Part shown: positions 11,657 to 23,936 of the stretch, in pieces | Layout: each line of letters starts with the position of its first letter | How positions within the stretch are numbered: position 1 is the first letter of the stretch | Assembly (NCBI GenBank): GCA_001599975.1 | Contig: BCIO01000002.1 | Location: 2,553,883 to 2,617,882, forward strand | From: Cystobasidiopsis lactophilus | Taxonomy: Eukaryota; Basidiomycota; Agaricostilbomycetes; Agaricostilbales; Chionosphaeraceae | Length of the DNA: 64,000 nt | Reading direction: 5' to 3' | Translations under genes and position numbers: made by a program | Notes under the pieces: generated by a model | Told to the model about the DNA's origin: nothing | Databases searched by the model: none | Seen by the model: the letters and a program-made list of their open reading frames with translations, nothing else

Positions 11657-12024
11657 TCCGCCTGCACGGTACTTCTTTGGCAATCGAAACAATTCCATTA
11701 CGTTTTCTGTTGAAATACTATTTCCTCTGCCAAGCTGCTGGTAGGCTGGCAGTATGTGCAGATTCGAACAGAGTTGAACGCCACCGACAACCTTCGTCGT
11801 CCCTTAGTCTGATGATGCGATGTGAAAGGAAGAGCTCGAGCTGTCCCCATTGCAAGCCAAATGTAGTGGGAAGATAATATGACGGGGGTATGCGAGAGGA
11901 AAACGGTGGGCATGTTACAAGGATTGAACGATTACAGGTTGAAACAGCACTTCAAGACTGACGAGACCGATGCAAGGCAGAAATGACATCCTTTAGCTCT
12001 GCGAGGGAGTCAGGGGAGTCAGAT
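11657..12024. other. Convergent intergenic spacer
   Basis: The 3' ends of the orphan gene and the vezatin-like gene meet here. Nothing else was seen. Confidence 0.4.
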
Positions 12025-14867
12025 TCAAGCGGGATTCGGGCCAAGAGACGAAAAACACCCACCCTCCATGATGTGGCCATTGACAATCAGGTCCTCCTGT
12101 TTCTCCTTGGTCCGCTTGTCTTGCATGAGCCGGATGCGCTCAGCTCTCGAGAGCTTAGACCGGGAGGCAGACGACACTTCGGACATGGCTTCATAGACGC
12201 GCTCGGCTGAGCCGAAGACGTCGGCAGGCGCTGAGGGTTCGACCAGCTCGAAGGACTTGCTCCAGTCCTCTGGCGGCTCGTCTAACAGCGGTGTCGAAGG
12301 TGCTGAGGTGAGGATGGTTGAGGCGTTGGTGGAAGCAAAGAGGGCGTCTGTGTCGGTGATGGCGGACTCGACCCGACTGGCAGCTTCCGATGGCGGCACG
12401 ATAGGCGACGACGTAGGGCGAGGCGTGTTGGTATCTGGCTTGACCAGGAGGTCCCGCAGGACCAAACGCGACTCCTCCCAGTTGCGGACGAGGGCTTCCA
12501 GGTGGTCCCGGATCGAGTCATGCAGCTTGACGAGCTGCTCGACCTGGTTGATGTCTGCCATCGATGTTGACTCGTTCAGCAAGGCCTCGAGCTGGTGCCT
12601 CTGGATGCGCTGCCGCAGGTCCTCGGCTGTGTCGTTAAGCTTGAGCGCCACCGCCCGCAGCTCGTCGCCCATGGCCAACGTCTTGGTCTGGAAGGATCGG
12701 AAGGTGACCAGCTGTTGATCTTGGGGAGCCAGATTGGGAGGCGCAAAGTTGGTGGGAGGTTGAATGGACGCCGACCACCTGGGGTTGGAGGACTGGGTGG
12801 AGAAGCGGCGGCTACTCCGGTTGTTCGACGACACCGAGCTGAGAGGCCGCTCCAAGGGCGAGCGCGGCATAGGTGACGAAGGGGTCGGAGGAAAGAGCGG
12901 CGAGGCCGGCCATGCGCCGGGTAGTCGGGCAGCGTTCTCGTCCACCGTGTCCAGCCCTTGCTTGACCTCCTGGCCCGTGAACAGCACGGCTTCTCTCAAG
13001 CTCGACACCGTCTTCAAAAGCTTGTTGAGCTTCTTGTGGTTGGGGAAGAGGTCGAGCATGTTGAGGGCGAGGAAGTGGCACAGCAGTTTCCGCCGCGCGC
13101 GCGAGGTCGATTCGTACGAGTTCATGAGGTTGAAAGAGGAAAATGGGTCGTTAAGACTGATCATGTTGTTGAGGTTGGCGTGCGTGAGAGCTGGGGAGGA
13201 AAGCGGCGAAGAGGCAGAAGGGAAGTAAGAAGAGAGGCGCCGCCCGCTATTGCCATTGAGGGGCGCCGAGGCCGGTGTGGTGGACCGATTCGGTGGAAAG
13301 TCAGACGCTATTGAGAACCGGCTGGTATTAGATCGGGGCGAGGAAGTGCGGGAGCCCTCAAGGATTAGGCGTTTAGGCGAGGAAGTCGACTGCTGAAGTG
13401 GCGGCGACTGGAAGGAGGAGGACGAAAAGCGCTGGTGGTTCCTTGAAGTGGCCACTGGCGCTCGGTTGGAGACGTCGGAGAGCGGCGACGATGGTGCTGC
13501 TCCCGTTGACCCGACAGAGTAGGCCAACATGCTTTGGCGCTTGGCAGCCCGGCTGGTTGGCCCAGCTGGGACGGCGGAAGGTGAAGCCTTGGGCGACAGG
13601 GCGGACCCTATCGGTGGAGATTGCTCCATTACGGACGGTGACCAAGAGTACCGGTTGCGATTAGATGAAAGCGAGGGCGCGTGGCCGGACGCCAGCGAGA
13701 GTGGCCGAGGCTTGCGTTGTGGGTGGGGCGGCTGCTCGAAAGCAAAGGACTGGGACAGCCTCGGCGACGAAGACCTTAGCTCCACCGCTTCTAGCAACGC
13801 CTCCTGGTGCCCAAACGACGACGGCTCTTGAGGTGAGGGAGCCGACGGCTGCGCGTACATCTCCAACAAGGACGGCAGCTCTTCCGTGTTGACCAAAGGC
13901 TCGAGTGCGTCGGAGGCATTATTGAATATGTTGAGAGCTTGGGTGAGAGCGGAGTAGAGGCACTCTCGAAGCTCAATGAGCGGGTCGTGCGCTTCCGGCT
14001 CGGAGGTGGTGGACTTGAAGCCTGGCAAGAGCAGCGGGTCGGGGATGTGGATCCTTGGCAGCTTGTGCCTCGCATAGTCCTGCTCTGCCGCTTGCACCCG
14101 CTGAAGCGCCTGTTCAAGCAGCCGGTCCAACGCGAGGGCGTCGGCTAGGACGGCCTCGACCTCTTTAAGGAGCTGGTTGCGCTTGTACTGGAGCACCTCC
14201 GCCGGCGTACGGTTGGCGGACTGGAGCGAGATGATGAAGCCAGCGAACAAGATGGGCGGCAGCGACTTCCACGCTTGCGATTGGGCCTGGGACATGAAGG
14301 CGAGCGAAGTGGCGCCGGCCCAGAGGAAGAGCTTGGGCGTCAAGGCCCGGAAGTGGAAGCTTAAGTTGTTATCGGTGTGCTCGAGCTGGTGGGTCTGCGG
14401 CACTGCCGGGGCGCAGAGGGAGGAGAGCGCGGGCGAGGTGATGATGAGATATTTGAGCTTGTCGGAGAACTCGTCCTGCGGGTCCTTCTTCTGCGGCGGC
14501 CTGCCATTCTTGAGCGAGTGCACGGTGAACAAAAGCGTAGGCGCCGGCGTCAGCGAGGACTGGACAGCCAAAAAGGCAGGTCAGTGGCCTGTGTTGTTGC
14601 CAATGGCCAGGGACAAACAAACACACCTTGATGAGCTTCAAGATCCTCAGCAGCTTGGCTCCCTCGTTCCGATGCCTGTCCTCGTCCTGCTGCGGCAGCT
14701 GTTCGCTTGTGTAGTCAAAGTAAACCAGGTCCGACGTCGTCCTCGCTCGCACAGGGGCCACATCTTCCGCTTTGAGGGTCGCCCCAGGTCAGCCAATTGC
14801 CCCGGGCTGAGCAGCGCTGGACCAACTCACGCTGCAGGAACTCGTTCCATGGCTCGTCTTCGTCCAT
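12025..14867 (-). CDS. Vezatin-like myosin-binding-domain membrane protein (tentative)
   Basis: A first exon at 14867 (MDEDEPWNEFLQ) is spliced to an exon with TSDLVYFDYTSEQLPQQDED, and then to a long exon that stays open to 12025. Residues about 100-200 hold a membrane-associated pair of hydrophobic segments (LFLWAGATSLAFMS and LPPILFAGFIISLQ). Next come basic/coiled helices (LLKEVEAVLADALALDRLLE) and a RHKLPRIHI motif. This layout resembles fungal vezatin/myosin-binding proteins that tether organelles to myosin V. The C-terminal half is Ser/Pro-rich with short helices (LRAVALKLNDTAEDLRQRIQ) and a basic end (RSKLSRAERIRLMQDKRTKE). Family assignment rests on this architecture only. The last few residues before 12025 could be intronic. 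Confidence 0.5.
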
Positions 14868-15629
14868 CCCTGGTCTTTCTCGTGCGCCTGCTCAAGGCGA
14901 CATCGTTGGTGCTGCTCGAGATGGTTTCGGCTGCCCTCCTCCTCCGCTTGTTTTGATTGCCTCCGCACGTGTTTTGGTCTCCTCCACCACAAGCTTTTGG
15001 CCCAGAGCATTAGTTTAAGAGGCTAGCAGGCCACTTTGCTGCTTGCCATCAGCCTCCTTTTGACCTATGTTGCACTGCTTCCCGTCTCGCACGACGCGTC
15101 TGGCTCGTCGATATGCTCGCCTGCTGGCTACGCGCTTTTAATGACCGACGGCGTTTGTGCAAAGCAATAATCAACAAAGTTTGTTCTCAGTCTTTGAGCG
15201 AGCGGCGTCGTCTCCGACCTTAAAACAAAGCGAAGGCGCTCAGAGCTTGTCGGCAGGGCTCTGGGCTCTGGACACATCGTAAGAGCGGGCTGCCATCCAA
15301 CGCCGTCTCCTCCACACTTTGTTAACGTTGTCTGATGCGAAGCAGGACTTTACACTACAAGACTTGATCGGGATGAGCCTCCAAAGGTCGATTTGCCACC
15401 TCGAGTTGACTCGCCCTGGGCAGTAGAAATGGACCGCCGCTTGTATCATGTAATTAAATGAAAGCTTTGGAGCCTTGGCCCTCTGTAAATGATGTCCTGA
15501 GTGCTTGGACCACATTTCATGCGCAGGACCAAAATCCCGCTGGCCCCAGCCTGCGCCGACAGCTTGACCCAGTTCCTCCAAGCTCGGACAGTGAAAGACC
15601 CCCACCAGAGACTCACCACGATCTCCAAA
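14868..15629. other. Divergent promoter region
   Basis: It lies between the vezatin-like gene and the F-box-like gene. I see no coding exon, repeat or RNA gene in it. Confidence 0.4.
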
Positions 15630-17199
15630 ATGACAGTGAGCCCAATGCACTGTCGACCAGAAGGCGCTTTGCGCTCAACAAGGTCTCTGACAGGTCTTGA
15701 GGTTGGAGGCCCTGCCTCGCGAAATCTTGCTTCGAATCTTCTGTTTCGCTATAGGCAACGAAGAGCTGCACTTCAGTGCCTGGGAATACGGCGGCAAATC
15801 CTTCTGTGGCGCTCGACAGGTGGCCAGAGGTCATTCCAACCAAGCCGCCCACGAGATCCCCACTGGCGTCCTGTTCCGCTTGCTCCAAATCTCGCGCCTC
15901 AACAAGAGCTTCATTGATCCCTTGCACGAGGCGCTCTTTCGCAGGATCAACATTGAAGCCTGCGCGTCCAAGAACTCCGCTGTCAAGCGCATCCCGGGCA
16001 ACTCGAAGTTCTGGCAAAGACTCGTCACTTGTGTGCGGCGCGCGGAAGTCGCCTTCTACGCTTGCGCCCACGGCAAGACCATCAGGCGCGCGTGCAGCTT
16101 GCTCAACTCGATCGATCGCTTTGCCCAGTCGTCGGACACCCTGTTCAGCGTCGAGGTCGTCTTCCGCCCCGACACAACGTTCGAATGGATTTACAACTCG
16201 GAAGCCTCCGAAATGGATACCGAGGGCGAAGAAATCGAAGTCGATGTCCACCCAAACGCTTCCAACGCGAAGAAGAAGTACTTCGACAAGCTGCCTTGGG
16301 ACAGAGCGACGGCGCTGCACTGGACCGGTACCAATCTCCCACCTTTCTTGGAGAGCTCTCTTCGCTCCAAGCTGCGCACCATGCCTGCTTTGGTGGAACT
16401 GCAGGGCGCGCTTTCCCCAACGATTGTCGCCGCCGTCTCGCAGAATCCACAAACGAACATCTGGTCGCTGGACGAGGCCTACGCCAAGCTCGCCAAATCG
16501 AATAATGTCTGGGGCTTGCGCGTGCTCCGCGGTTCGGTCGAAGACGTCCAAAAGCTGACTCCTCACCTCTCTGCGCACCCGGACGCCGCCATCTTCTTGG
16601 CTCTCGACGTGCGCTCGAGCACTCTGGTTTTCCCTCAAGAGTTGTTCAAGACATACTACTTGGAGATATGCGACTTCCGGGCCCTTCGCACTGTTGACCG
16701 CCCGTTTTGGAGCAACTTGGCCCACTGGAACATTTTTGACCTCACCTACGCGCTCCGCATCGACGGCCACCGCTCTTACAACAACTGGGCTCAAGATTTC
16801 AACGCTTTCCTTCATCACCTTCCCGCGAGCCTTGTCTCGTTCACGGTCGACCTCGGCTGCTTCTTGGACGTCGTCATCGAGTATCTCGAGCTCATCCGCA
16901 TGCACCTGAACGACAAGTGCCAAGATCCGAGGCATATCCACCTGCTCTTTCAAATCCACGGTCGCGTGAATGAGCAAGCGGACGAGCGCGCTGCCATCGA
17001 AGAATTCTGTGAAGAGAATCCAGGATTTTCGCTGCATCAATCTGGGCCGGACCACTTCCTGCATTTCACTGTTTGCATTGTAGGTCATTCAACTTGAAGC
17101 TCTTCCCATAACTCAGGGCTCGCTCGTACACAGGATGCTGGAGACAATAACAGCGCCGAATCTACGTTGATGTCTGACGATAGCCTGGAGTCAGACTAA
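15630..17199 (+). CDS. F-box-like protein of unknown target
   Basis: A tiny first exon (ATG ACA, 15630-15635) splices over a GTGAGC...CAG intron to 15694. This gives MTVLRLEALPREILLRIF, a degenerate F-box start that should dock Skp1. The long body shows ISRLNKSFIDPLHEALFRRI and leucine-spaced strands, but no WD40 or clear leucine-rich repeats. A last intron (from about 17081) fits an acidic tail ending STLMSDDSLESD at 17199 rather than the direct read-through to a stop at 17097. An antisense frame of similar length overlaps it and was rejected. The target is unknown. Similar lineage-expanded F-box-like proteins are common in basidiomycetes. Confidence 0.6.
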
Positions 17200-17499
17200 G
17201 CTCTCTGCTCACCCCTCACCTTCATTTCGCTCTTTTCCATCCGCTCGCCGAATAGAAGGGACTTCTTTCATCATTAGCGGTTTCTTTCCCTTCCCACTCG
17301 CGCGCACGACTTCTGATTCTTCTTCATCGGGCTCTCCCATGCCGCTGGTGCGCTATCCCGACTCGGGCATTGAGGATGCTATACGTCAGAGGGATGCATT
17401 GTATTGCAAAGTACCGGGTGCCAGAACCCATGAGCTCCTTATTTTGCCACCGCAAATTCCCAAGGCGCGTCTCCTAGGCTTGCGAACCGTGTCGACGAC

Positions 17500-18956
17500 A
17501 TGAGTGCCGAAGCAGCTCCAGAGAAACGCTCGGCTGAAGAGCTTTTGGCTCAAGGAAATGCGCTGTTCGCCAAGAACGAATGGGGCCCAGCGTCCGAGCT
17601 GTTCTCGCAAGCTGTTGAAGCCTTGTTTGTCGAACCTTCGCTCTTGCTGTTGCGCTGAGGCCAATCCCGCGCTCTCAACAGGACCCAGGAGCACGGAGAG
17701 CTCGCCCCTCAAACTGTAGACGCCCTGATCAGCTATGGCAAAGCGCTCCTTCGACATGCCGTGGCTTCATCGGGCGTGTTTGGCTCTGGCAACGCGGCCG
17801 CCAAAGAGGGCGACGCCGCTGCTCCTGCCGCTGGTGCGTGCCCCTCCCGTCTGCCATTGCATCGATGAATCACGATGAACGGCATTAGACGGCACGACCC
17901 CAGTTGCTGGACCCAGCAAGATCCCACAAAATATGCCAGAGGTCGAGGTGGTGCCCGAGGCCGGCAAGAAGGCCAACTTCCATTTCAGCGGTGACGAGTC
18001 AGAGGATGAGGACAACAAGGACGGCGAGGATGCAGAGGAGCCAGAGGATCAAGAGGACGCGCATGACCCAGACGATGACCTCGGCGACGCGTTCGAGATC
18101 TTGGACATGGCCAGGACCATCCTCACCAAGCTGCCCAAGGACGACAAGGACGTTCAACTCAAGTTGGCCAACGTGCACTCGCTTTTGGGCGAAGTGGCCA
18201 CCGAATCCGGTTCGTCCTCTTTCCTCATTTCGCTCTTTCTTTGTTCTGCACTAAATAACCTGCTTGCGTATTCCCTACAGAAAAGTTTGCTGAGGCCGCC
18301 GAAGAGTACGTGAGCGCCATCACCGTCTTGACCGCCGTCCTGCCCGCCCACGACCGCAAGATCGCCGAAATGCACCTGATGGCCGCCCTCTCGTTCGAGT
18401 ACATCCCCCAAACCGCAGCCGAAGTGTCTTCTACCGCCGGCGAGCAAGCCCGGTCCAAGGCGGTGGACCACGCCAACCAGGCCAAGAAGGTGCTGCTGCT
18501 CAGGAAGGACTTCATCATGGAGAACGCGCAAGAGCTGGGCAAGCAAGGCCAAGAGGAGCTCGAGGATATCGAATCCGTCCTCAAGGAGCTCGACGAGAAG
18601 GTATTACCTCCTCTTTGCTGTGCACATAGCTGGGGACCTTGTCTGACCTTGCCGGGTTGTAACAGATCGAGGAGCTCAAGCAAATGCCTGAAATCGCCGC
18701 CCTCACAGAGGCCGATAAGCAACTCGACCAAGCGCTGGCCGCACCTTCTCTGCCTTCCGATGCTCCAAAGAACGACCTCGGCTCCTTGGGCCTGGTCAAG
18801 AAGAAGAAGCCCGCCGCTGCCGCCACCTCCGCCGCTGCCCCGGCCGCTGGGCCCACCAACGGATCGACCAACGGCACCGAAGAGAGCTTGAAGCGCAAGG
18901 CTGACGATGTAGTCGCTGGTGACGACGACGCGAAGCGGACCAAGCTGAGCGCGTAA
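17500..18956 (+). CDS. NASP/Sim3/Hif1-type histone chaperone
   Basis: It starts MSAEAAPEKRSAEELLAQGN and carries a SHNi-TPR-like array. TPR helix pairs (ALFAKNEWGPASELFSQAV; ALISYGKALLRHAV; DAFEILDMARTILTKL) are interrupted by the long acidic insert after residue about 130 (DESEDEDNKDGEDAEEPEDQ) that is the hallmark of the family. Then come VHSLLGEVATES, the EEYVSAITVLTAVLPAHDRK repeat, a coiled helix and a basic C-terminal tail (LKRKADDV, AKRTKLSA) suited to nuclear import. Family members bind H3/H4 or the CENP-A histone through the acidic TPR. Introns are seen near 17625-17665, 17840-17888, 18210-18280 and 18600-18666. Confidence 0.84.
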
Positions 18957-19090
18957 GGCTGTTCAAAGTCCATAGGGTCCATCGGCTCTTGTGTGTATAT
19001 AAACCAAAGGCTGCATTCTCATACAACTATCAATGTTGATAATCTGACGGAGGACAACTCTACAAGGGGCAAACAGCAGCTCTGGGGATT

Positions 19091-20576
19091 TCAGAAGGGG
19101 GCCTCCTTACTCTGCAACGCGGTGTGCTTGAATGGCCTCTTCCCCGGCGTGCTCCCAAACTCCGTGGTGATATGCCCTTCACCTCCTTTGCTCTTGATCA
19201 CGTACTTGTAGATCATCAAACCCTCCAAGCCCACCGGTCCTCGAGCGTGGGTCTTGCCCGTCGACACGCCTACCTCCGTCCCAAACCCATACCGAAAGCC
19301 ATCGGCAAATCGAGTCGAAGCGTTTACGTAGACACCCGCCGAGTCGACCGCTTTGGTGAATAGCTTCATGTCGGGCTCGCTCTCGGTGATGATCGAGTCG
19401 GTGTGATGCGAGCCGTGCGTGTTGATGTGCTCGATAGCCTCTCTGGTCGAGCCGACCTCTTTGACTGCGAGGGTCAAGCTGAGGAACTCGGTGTAGAAAT
19501 CGTCGTCCGACGCTGCCTGCACTTGATCTTTGCTGGCTTTTTGCGTGGCGGCCTCTGACAAATGTGAAAGTGTACTCTCGTCGCACTTGAGGGTGATGCC
19601 TGCTTGAATGAGGGTCTCTGCGAGTTTGGGCCAAACAGTGGAGAGGAGGGAAGAGTGGACGAGGAGAGTTTCAACGGAATTGCAAGCTGCCGTGTAGGAG
19701 GTCTGTCCGCCGAGGGGTGAGTTAGGGAATGCAGCAGTGCAGACAGTGTATCTCCTACCTTGGCATCGAGAACAACACGTATTGCTTTGTGGCCAACAGC
19801 TGATTCGTCAAGGTAGATTGCGCAAATGCCGTCGGCGTGCCCCATGACGGGGATCTTGGTCGACTGCTGGATCGACTTGACCAAGGCATTGGATCCTCTT
19901 GGAATGACCAAATCGATGTACCGGTCTTGGGAGAGAAGCTCTGACACTTCTGACCGAGATTCAATGGTCTGGATGAAAGAAGGGGGCAGCTTGGTTGTTG
20001 AAAGTGCGGCGTGGATCACTTTTTGTAGGACTGCTTGCGTCTTGAGCGACTCTTTCCCTCCTTTGAGGATAGCGGCGTTGCCTATGGGTAGACTTTCAGT
20101 ATGCGCTTCGCACAAAGCCAAGCCAAGAGAAATCTGTGCGGGCGCTCACCAGATTTGATGGCGAGGGAAGTGATGTTGACAATGACCTCGGGCCTGGCCT
20201 CGAAGATGACCAAAAGGACGCCAATAGGGCAGCCCAGCTTGTAGAGGTCCAGGTCGTCGCCCAGCGCTGTGGCCAACTGCACTTGTCCGTTGAGGTCCGG
20301 CAGGGTCGCCACCGCATCAATCCCCTCCAACATTTCGTCAAATTTGGACGAGCTAGACTGCAAGTCCAACCTCTTGAGGATGGCGTGGTCCATGACGCCG
20401 TCTGCCACGCTGAACTTCGCCGCCTGCACATCTTCTTCGTTTGCCGCCAAGATTTCCTCCTTTGACAGAGCCAATGCCCCTCGAATGGCCTTCAGCGCGA
20501 ATTGTCTGTCGCTAGACTCGAGCTCTTGCGACGCTTCAAACGCAGCCTTTGCCGCTCTTGCGATGCTTTCTGCCAT
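19091..20576 (-). CDS. PRO2: Gamma-glutamyl phosphate reductase
   Basis: It starts MAESIARAAKAAFEASQELE. The aldehyde-dehydrogenase-fold reductase follows in order: the LGCPIGVLLVIFEARPEV segment, NAAILKGGKES (cofactor-site region), IDLVIPRGSNALVKSIQ, a KIPVMGHADGICAIYLDESA motif, the catalytic-cysteine segment (the TAACNSVETLLVH region), and C-terminal SIITESEPDMKLF, STRFADGFRYGFGTEVG and GLEGLMIYKYVI. It makes glutamate-5-semialdehyde from gamma-glutamyl phosphate with NADPH in proline synthesis, probably cytosolic. Introns interrupt near 20083-20148 and 19702-19757. It ends only 135 nt from the convergent histone-chaperone gene. Confidence 0.95.
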
Positions 20577-21861
20577 TTTTCGTTGACTCGGTCCAAGAAG
20601 CGGAAACTTCTTGGGAGCTCTGCGGCCCTCGAAATGTGCCCTGCGGTTCACCTCTAGCTATCTCTTGAGGTTATAGAGAGGGGGTTTGTTAATGGTTGTG
20701 ACCTCTTGGCGTCCGTATGCATGTCTCGCTCGCCGCCGCCTGACAATGCCGCGCAGAGGCTCGCCACGTCCTCTCGTCCGAATGTTGCTCGCCTCTCTTG
20801 TTCTTGCACATACATGTGATGAAAATGCTTTCACTGTCAATGTTTTGCCTTGCACTGGCGATATAGAGCCAATTTTCACGGCAGCCTCCGAGCAGCTTTG
20901 TTCAGAGAGTGCTGTTCCTCTTTCATCGGGGTACCGTCTACTGTCCCTCACACTCCTCCGACATTAGGTCTATACGCTATCTTCGGAAGCTGGTCGAACG
21001 TTGGCTGTTCGATGCCTCGGGCAAGAATGACTTTGTGACAACGTGGCAAGACCGTTCTTGGATCTCTTGACTAAACGTTGACGAGATGCACAGGGATACC
21101 GGGCTACTGAAGTCTTACGCGCGAGCGACCACGCTTAAAGCTCAAGCAGTATTCGGGTGAGGGTGTCTCTCGAAGCCGGTGGCGATAGGGAGGACCGGGC
21201 TTTGTCGAACTGCCTTCGTGGTCTCTGGATCCCAAGTGTATTCCGAACTTCACTCCCGTATCTAAATGCCTTTTGAAGGCCATGGTCGGTATATTTGTGT
21301 GCACCAACACCACTCCTCGCCCTCCAGATTTCCGCCCAGCACTGAGGCCAAAATTTTCTTGACCCAAGTCGTCGCCGGCGCCTGGCGCTCTATTCATACA
21401 GGTTTCTTAGTCGTTGAATTCTACTAGAGTGTGTATTCCCAGCCCATGCAGTCCGCCCTTGCCGTCGTTCTTCCTGGCGCTCTCACACTCCTCAGCGTTT
21501 TCCTCCGCGGCCGCTTTGTCTTGCCAGCTCTGCCCTCAGAACCAACCTGTTGCTGCATCAGCCCTCCTTTAGTCTCTGCGGCTGACTCTTCTATGTGTTG
21601 CTGAGCCTTTCTTCGCTCCGGGTTCTTAATCTAGAGGGCAGCCTAACCTTCAGTGGCCACCTATCTTAAACTAGCCCGGAAGAGGAATCTTCCATCCCTC
21701 TTCCTACGAGCTCGCTGCACAAAACCTTCCAGTGCTTAGCAAGTCAACATGAAATGGAACATCCTTTCTTTTATCCGCGCATTTCATCATTTCAGGCGCT
21801 TCTTCCTCATTTGTCTTGCGATCCAAAGTGAATCGCGTTTTCAGTTGAATTACAAGGCTTC
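20577..21861. other. Long intergenic region upstream of PRO2
   Basis: This is the widest gene-poor stretch of the window (1.3 kb). Apart from the doubtful small frame at 21446-21604, I see no exon chain, repeat, tRNA or rRNA. Confidence 0.4.
21446..21604 (+). CDS. Doubtful small cysteine-containing frame with hydrophobic start
   Basis: A 52-residue frame starts MQSALAVVLPGALTLLSVFL, a signal-like hydrophobic stretch, and has five cysteines as CCC and CC pairs (EPTCCCIS, SSMCC). It lies in an otherwise empty 1.3-kb spacer. Composition alone can produce such frames, so I rate it low. Confidence 0.15.
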   Translation: MQSALAVVLPGALTLLSVFLRGRFVLPALPSEPTCCCISPPLVSAADSSMCC

Positions 21862-23063
21862 TTAGCTAGTTTCTGCTACCCAGTCCCTCATGATGGCAAC
21901 TATGGAGGTTCTGAGTCTGCCCAGGTCCAATGTCCACACGAAAGTTGCCAGGAACGCCCAATCCGCGTCGTCAAACAAAGTCTTGTCCACCAGCCGGTCT
22001 GATGCCCAGACGGCGCCGAGGTTGATGTTGAACGTAGGCGCTTGTTCGTGAAAGGCGATGTGAAACTCGTCCAGAGGACGCTGACGCGGGGCCGGATTGG
22101 ACGTGATGGGAACGACAGAGGTCGCTAGACCAAGAGTTGCCAAAGTCGTTGCATTCATGGCGAGAGTGGGCAAGGGCATGACGGCAGACCCGCTTCCGAA
22201 GGGCACTTCGTGTAGGACAGGGACTTGGATCCACTGGCACCGAGAAGAGGAGCCAAGTCGGCGATTTTGCATCTCGTTCTCGACAGCGATGAAGAGGGTC
22301 AAGAAGGGGTCGACAGGATTGTCTTTGTTGCTCTTGATCTAGTTCAGACGTCAGGTGCCTGAATTTGCAAGGTAAACAAAAACACTGCCTTCAGCGCAAG
22401 CGTGAACGGGGCTTTGCCCTCCAGGCGCCACTGCATAGCCTCTTCGCCGGTCGTGCTGGTCGACTCATTTTGATAGGCGATTTCTTTCGCCAGCGATGTG
22501 CCCTTGGTGCCCAACAGCACGTACCGCTCGTCGGCTTGCTTCTTGTCGCCATTGCCAAAGGTCACATCCGTCGATCCTCGAGGGCCCAGCAAGTGATGCA
22601 CTTGATGTATCACAGACGATGCTGAAAATTCAAGGTTGGAAGTGCCGAAGTTGCTGAGGAAAGTGCCAAGGCTGGCTTGCAGCTCGGCCCGCAGGAGGGC
22701 GATGGTCCGTTCGTGCGGGGGCGATGGGTCGCCGTGAAGAAGGATTTGCTGAGTCGAATTCTTGTACGAGGTCGTCCACTTGGGCTCCTTCATCGTGGCC
22801 AGAGCCTCATACTCCGCCGGCGACCACGTATTGTCCAAGGCGAACGGGCCTCCAGCTTCCCCCGGCTCTTGCGCATAATATTTGGCTTGGGCACCCGCAA
22901 AGGCGTCCAGCATCTTAATAACCCTTCCCGGGTCCAGATTCTCTTCTTCTGGAGGAGCCGGACTGCTGGACGCTCCTACACTGCGACGACGGGGCTGGGC
23001 TTGGGGGTGGCCGTTGATCTCGTCGGCCTTGCCCTGCCCACCGAGAGTCTCGTCCTGGATCAT
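21862..23063 (-). CDS. Unknown protein, two exons
   Basis: I do not recognise this protein. Exon 1 (from 23063, MIQDETLGGQGKADEINGH) holds RVIKMLDAFAGAQAKYYAQE and later VHHLLGPRGSTDVTFGNGDK. A short intron of about 50 nt near 22341-22391 leads to exon 2 with DNPVDPFLTLFIAVENEM, VPVLHEVPFGSG and a C-terminus DLGRLRTSIVAIMRDWVAET. Total is roughly 370 residues, soluble, with no signal peptide. The promoter carries the phased TCTCG array, so regulation may be unusual. Confidence 0.5.
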
Positions 23064-23117
23064 CCTTGCTGCTGCTTGCTGACATTCATGAGAAGGACAA
23101 AAGAACGGCGAATTCCG

Positions 23118-23217
23118 TCTCGTGAGCCGCCACGAGATTCACAGGTCTCGTGTGAAATCTCGCAGCCATCTCGCAGCATCTCGCCACGTCTCGCCGCGAC
23201 GTCTCGCACCCATCTCG
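23118..23217. promoter_or_regulatory. Helically phased TCTCG array in a divergent promoter
   Basis: Eight TCTCG pentamers on the plus strand start at 23118, 23146, 23158, 23169, 23179, 23189, 23202 and 23213. A CACGAG lies between the first two on the other strand. Successive spacings in the core are 12, 11, 10, 10, 13 and 11 nt, close to one DNA turn. The array sits 55-155 nt upstream of the minus-strand start at 23063 and about 720 nt upstream of the plus-strand MATE gene. A protein-binding array is an inference. Confidence 0.5.
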
Positions 23218-23936
23218 TGCGAGCCCAAAGTGTACTTATAGATGCTTGGAATGGAGAGATGATGCTCAAAGCGGAGGCACCATCGGCGGTGGGGAGGTCG
23301 ACGAGAGGGAAAGAAAGTTCGAAGCTCGACTTTGGACGACGATCACGCTGCCACTCGGCTTCTCTTTGTTTCGTCCTTTAAACGCATGCCTCATGAGCTT
23401 ACTAAGAGTTGAATGCGAGAGTCGAAGCCCTTTTCACCTCTTGGAAGTCGCCTATGCCTCTTGGCGTGGCTTCGAGATGGCACCTTGGCCACAGATAGTA
23501 CCACTCACATTTGCGGCTCCCAGTGTCGTCTTATTTGTCTGATTCAAGCTTGGGAAAGGCGTCTCGACGACGGAGGTTGATGTCAAGCTGATCTCGCGGG
23601 TCGACTTTCGTTCTCCTGCTTGCACTCACCTTTGCCCGTCAAATGCCCTTTATGATCCCCTGCAGCAGTTGTCGTCAGCTTCTGCGCTGTCAACGTCGGA
23701 ATACATCACTAGGACTTGCAGTGTTTCGGCGAAAGTTGGTGGAAACGTACCTGCAGCGCTCAGAGCACGAAATGCTTCTGGTCATTCTTGCTCGGGATTC
23801 GGTCCACCCTTGGCGTCTGTGACTTGACTTGTTCCCGTTCGACGAGCTAGCTACAGCTTTTCGTCTGCAGAGTCGACCGTTACCTCTGCTTCTGCTTCCG
23901 AAGCTTTGCTATTTCAGCCATCGCAAAGAGAGCGGT

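Noticed and set aside
15613-17088. Long antisense frame of 491 residues on the minus strand
   Set aside because: It overlaps the F-box-like gene, whose sense frame has a start-proximal intron, an F-box and a spliced acidic C-terminus. The antisense frame shows no family pattern and is explained by codon bias.
20577-21861. Possible transposon or RNA gene in the 1.3-kb gap
   Set aside because: I saw no terminal repeats, target-site duplication, transposase-like frame or structured RNA pattern.
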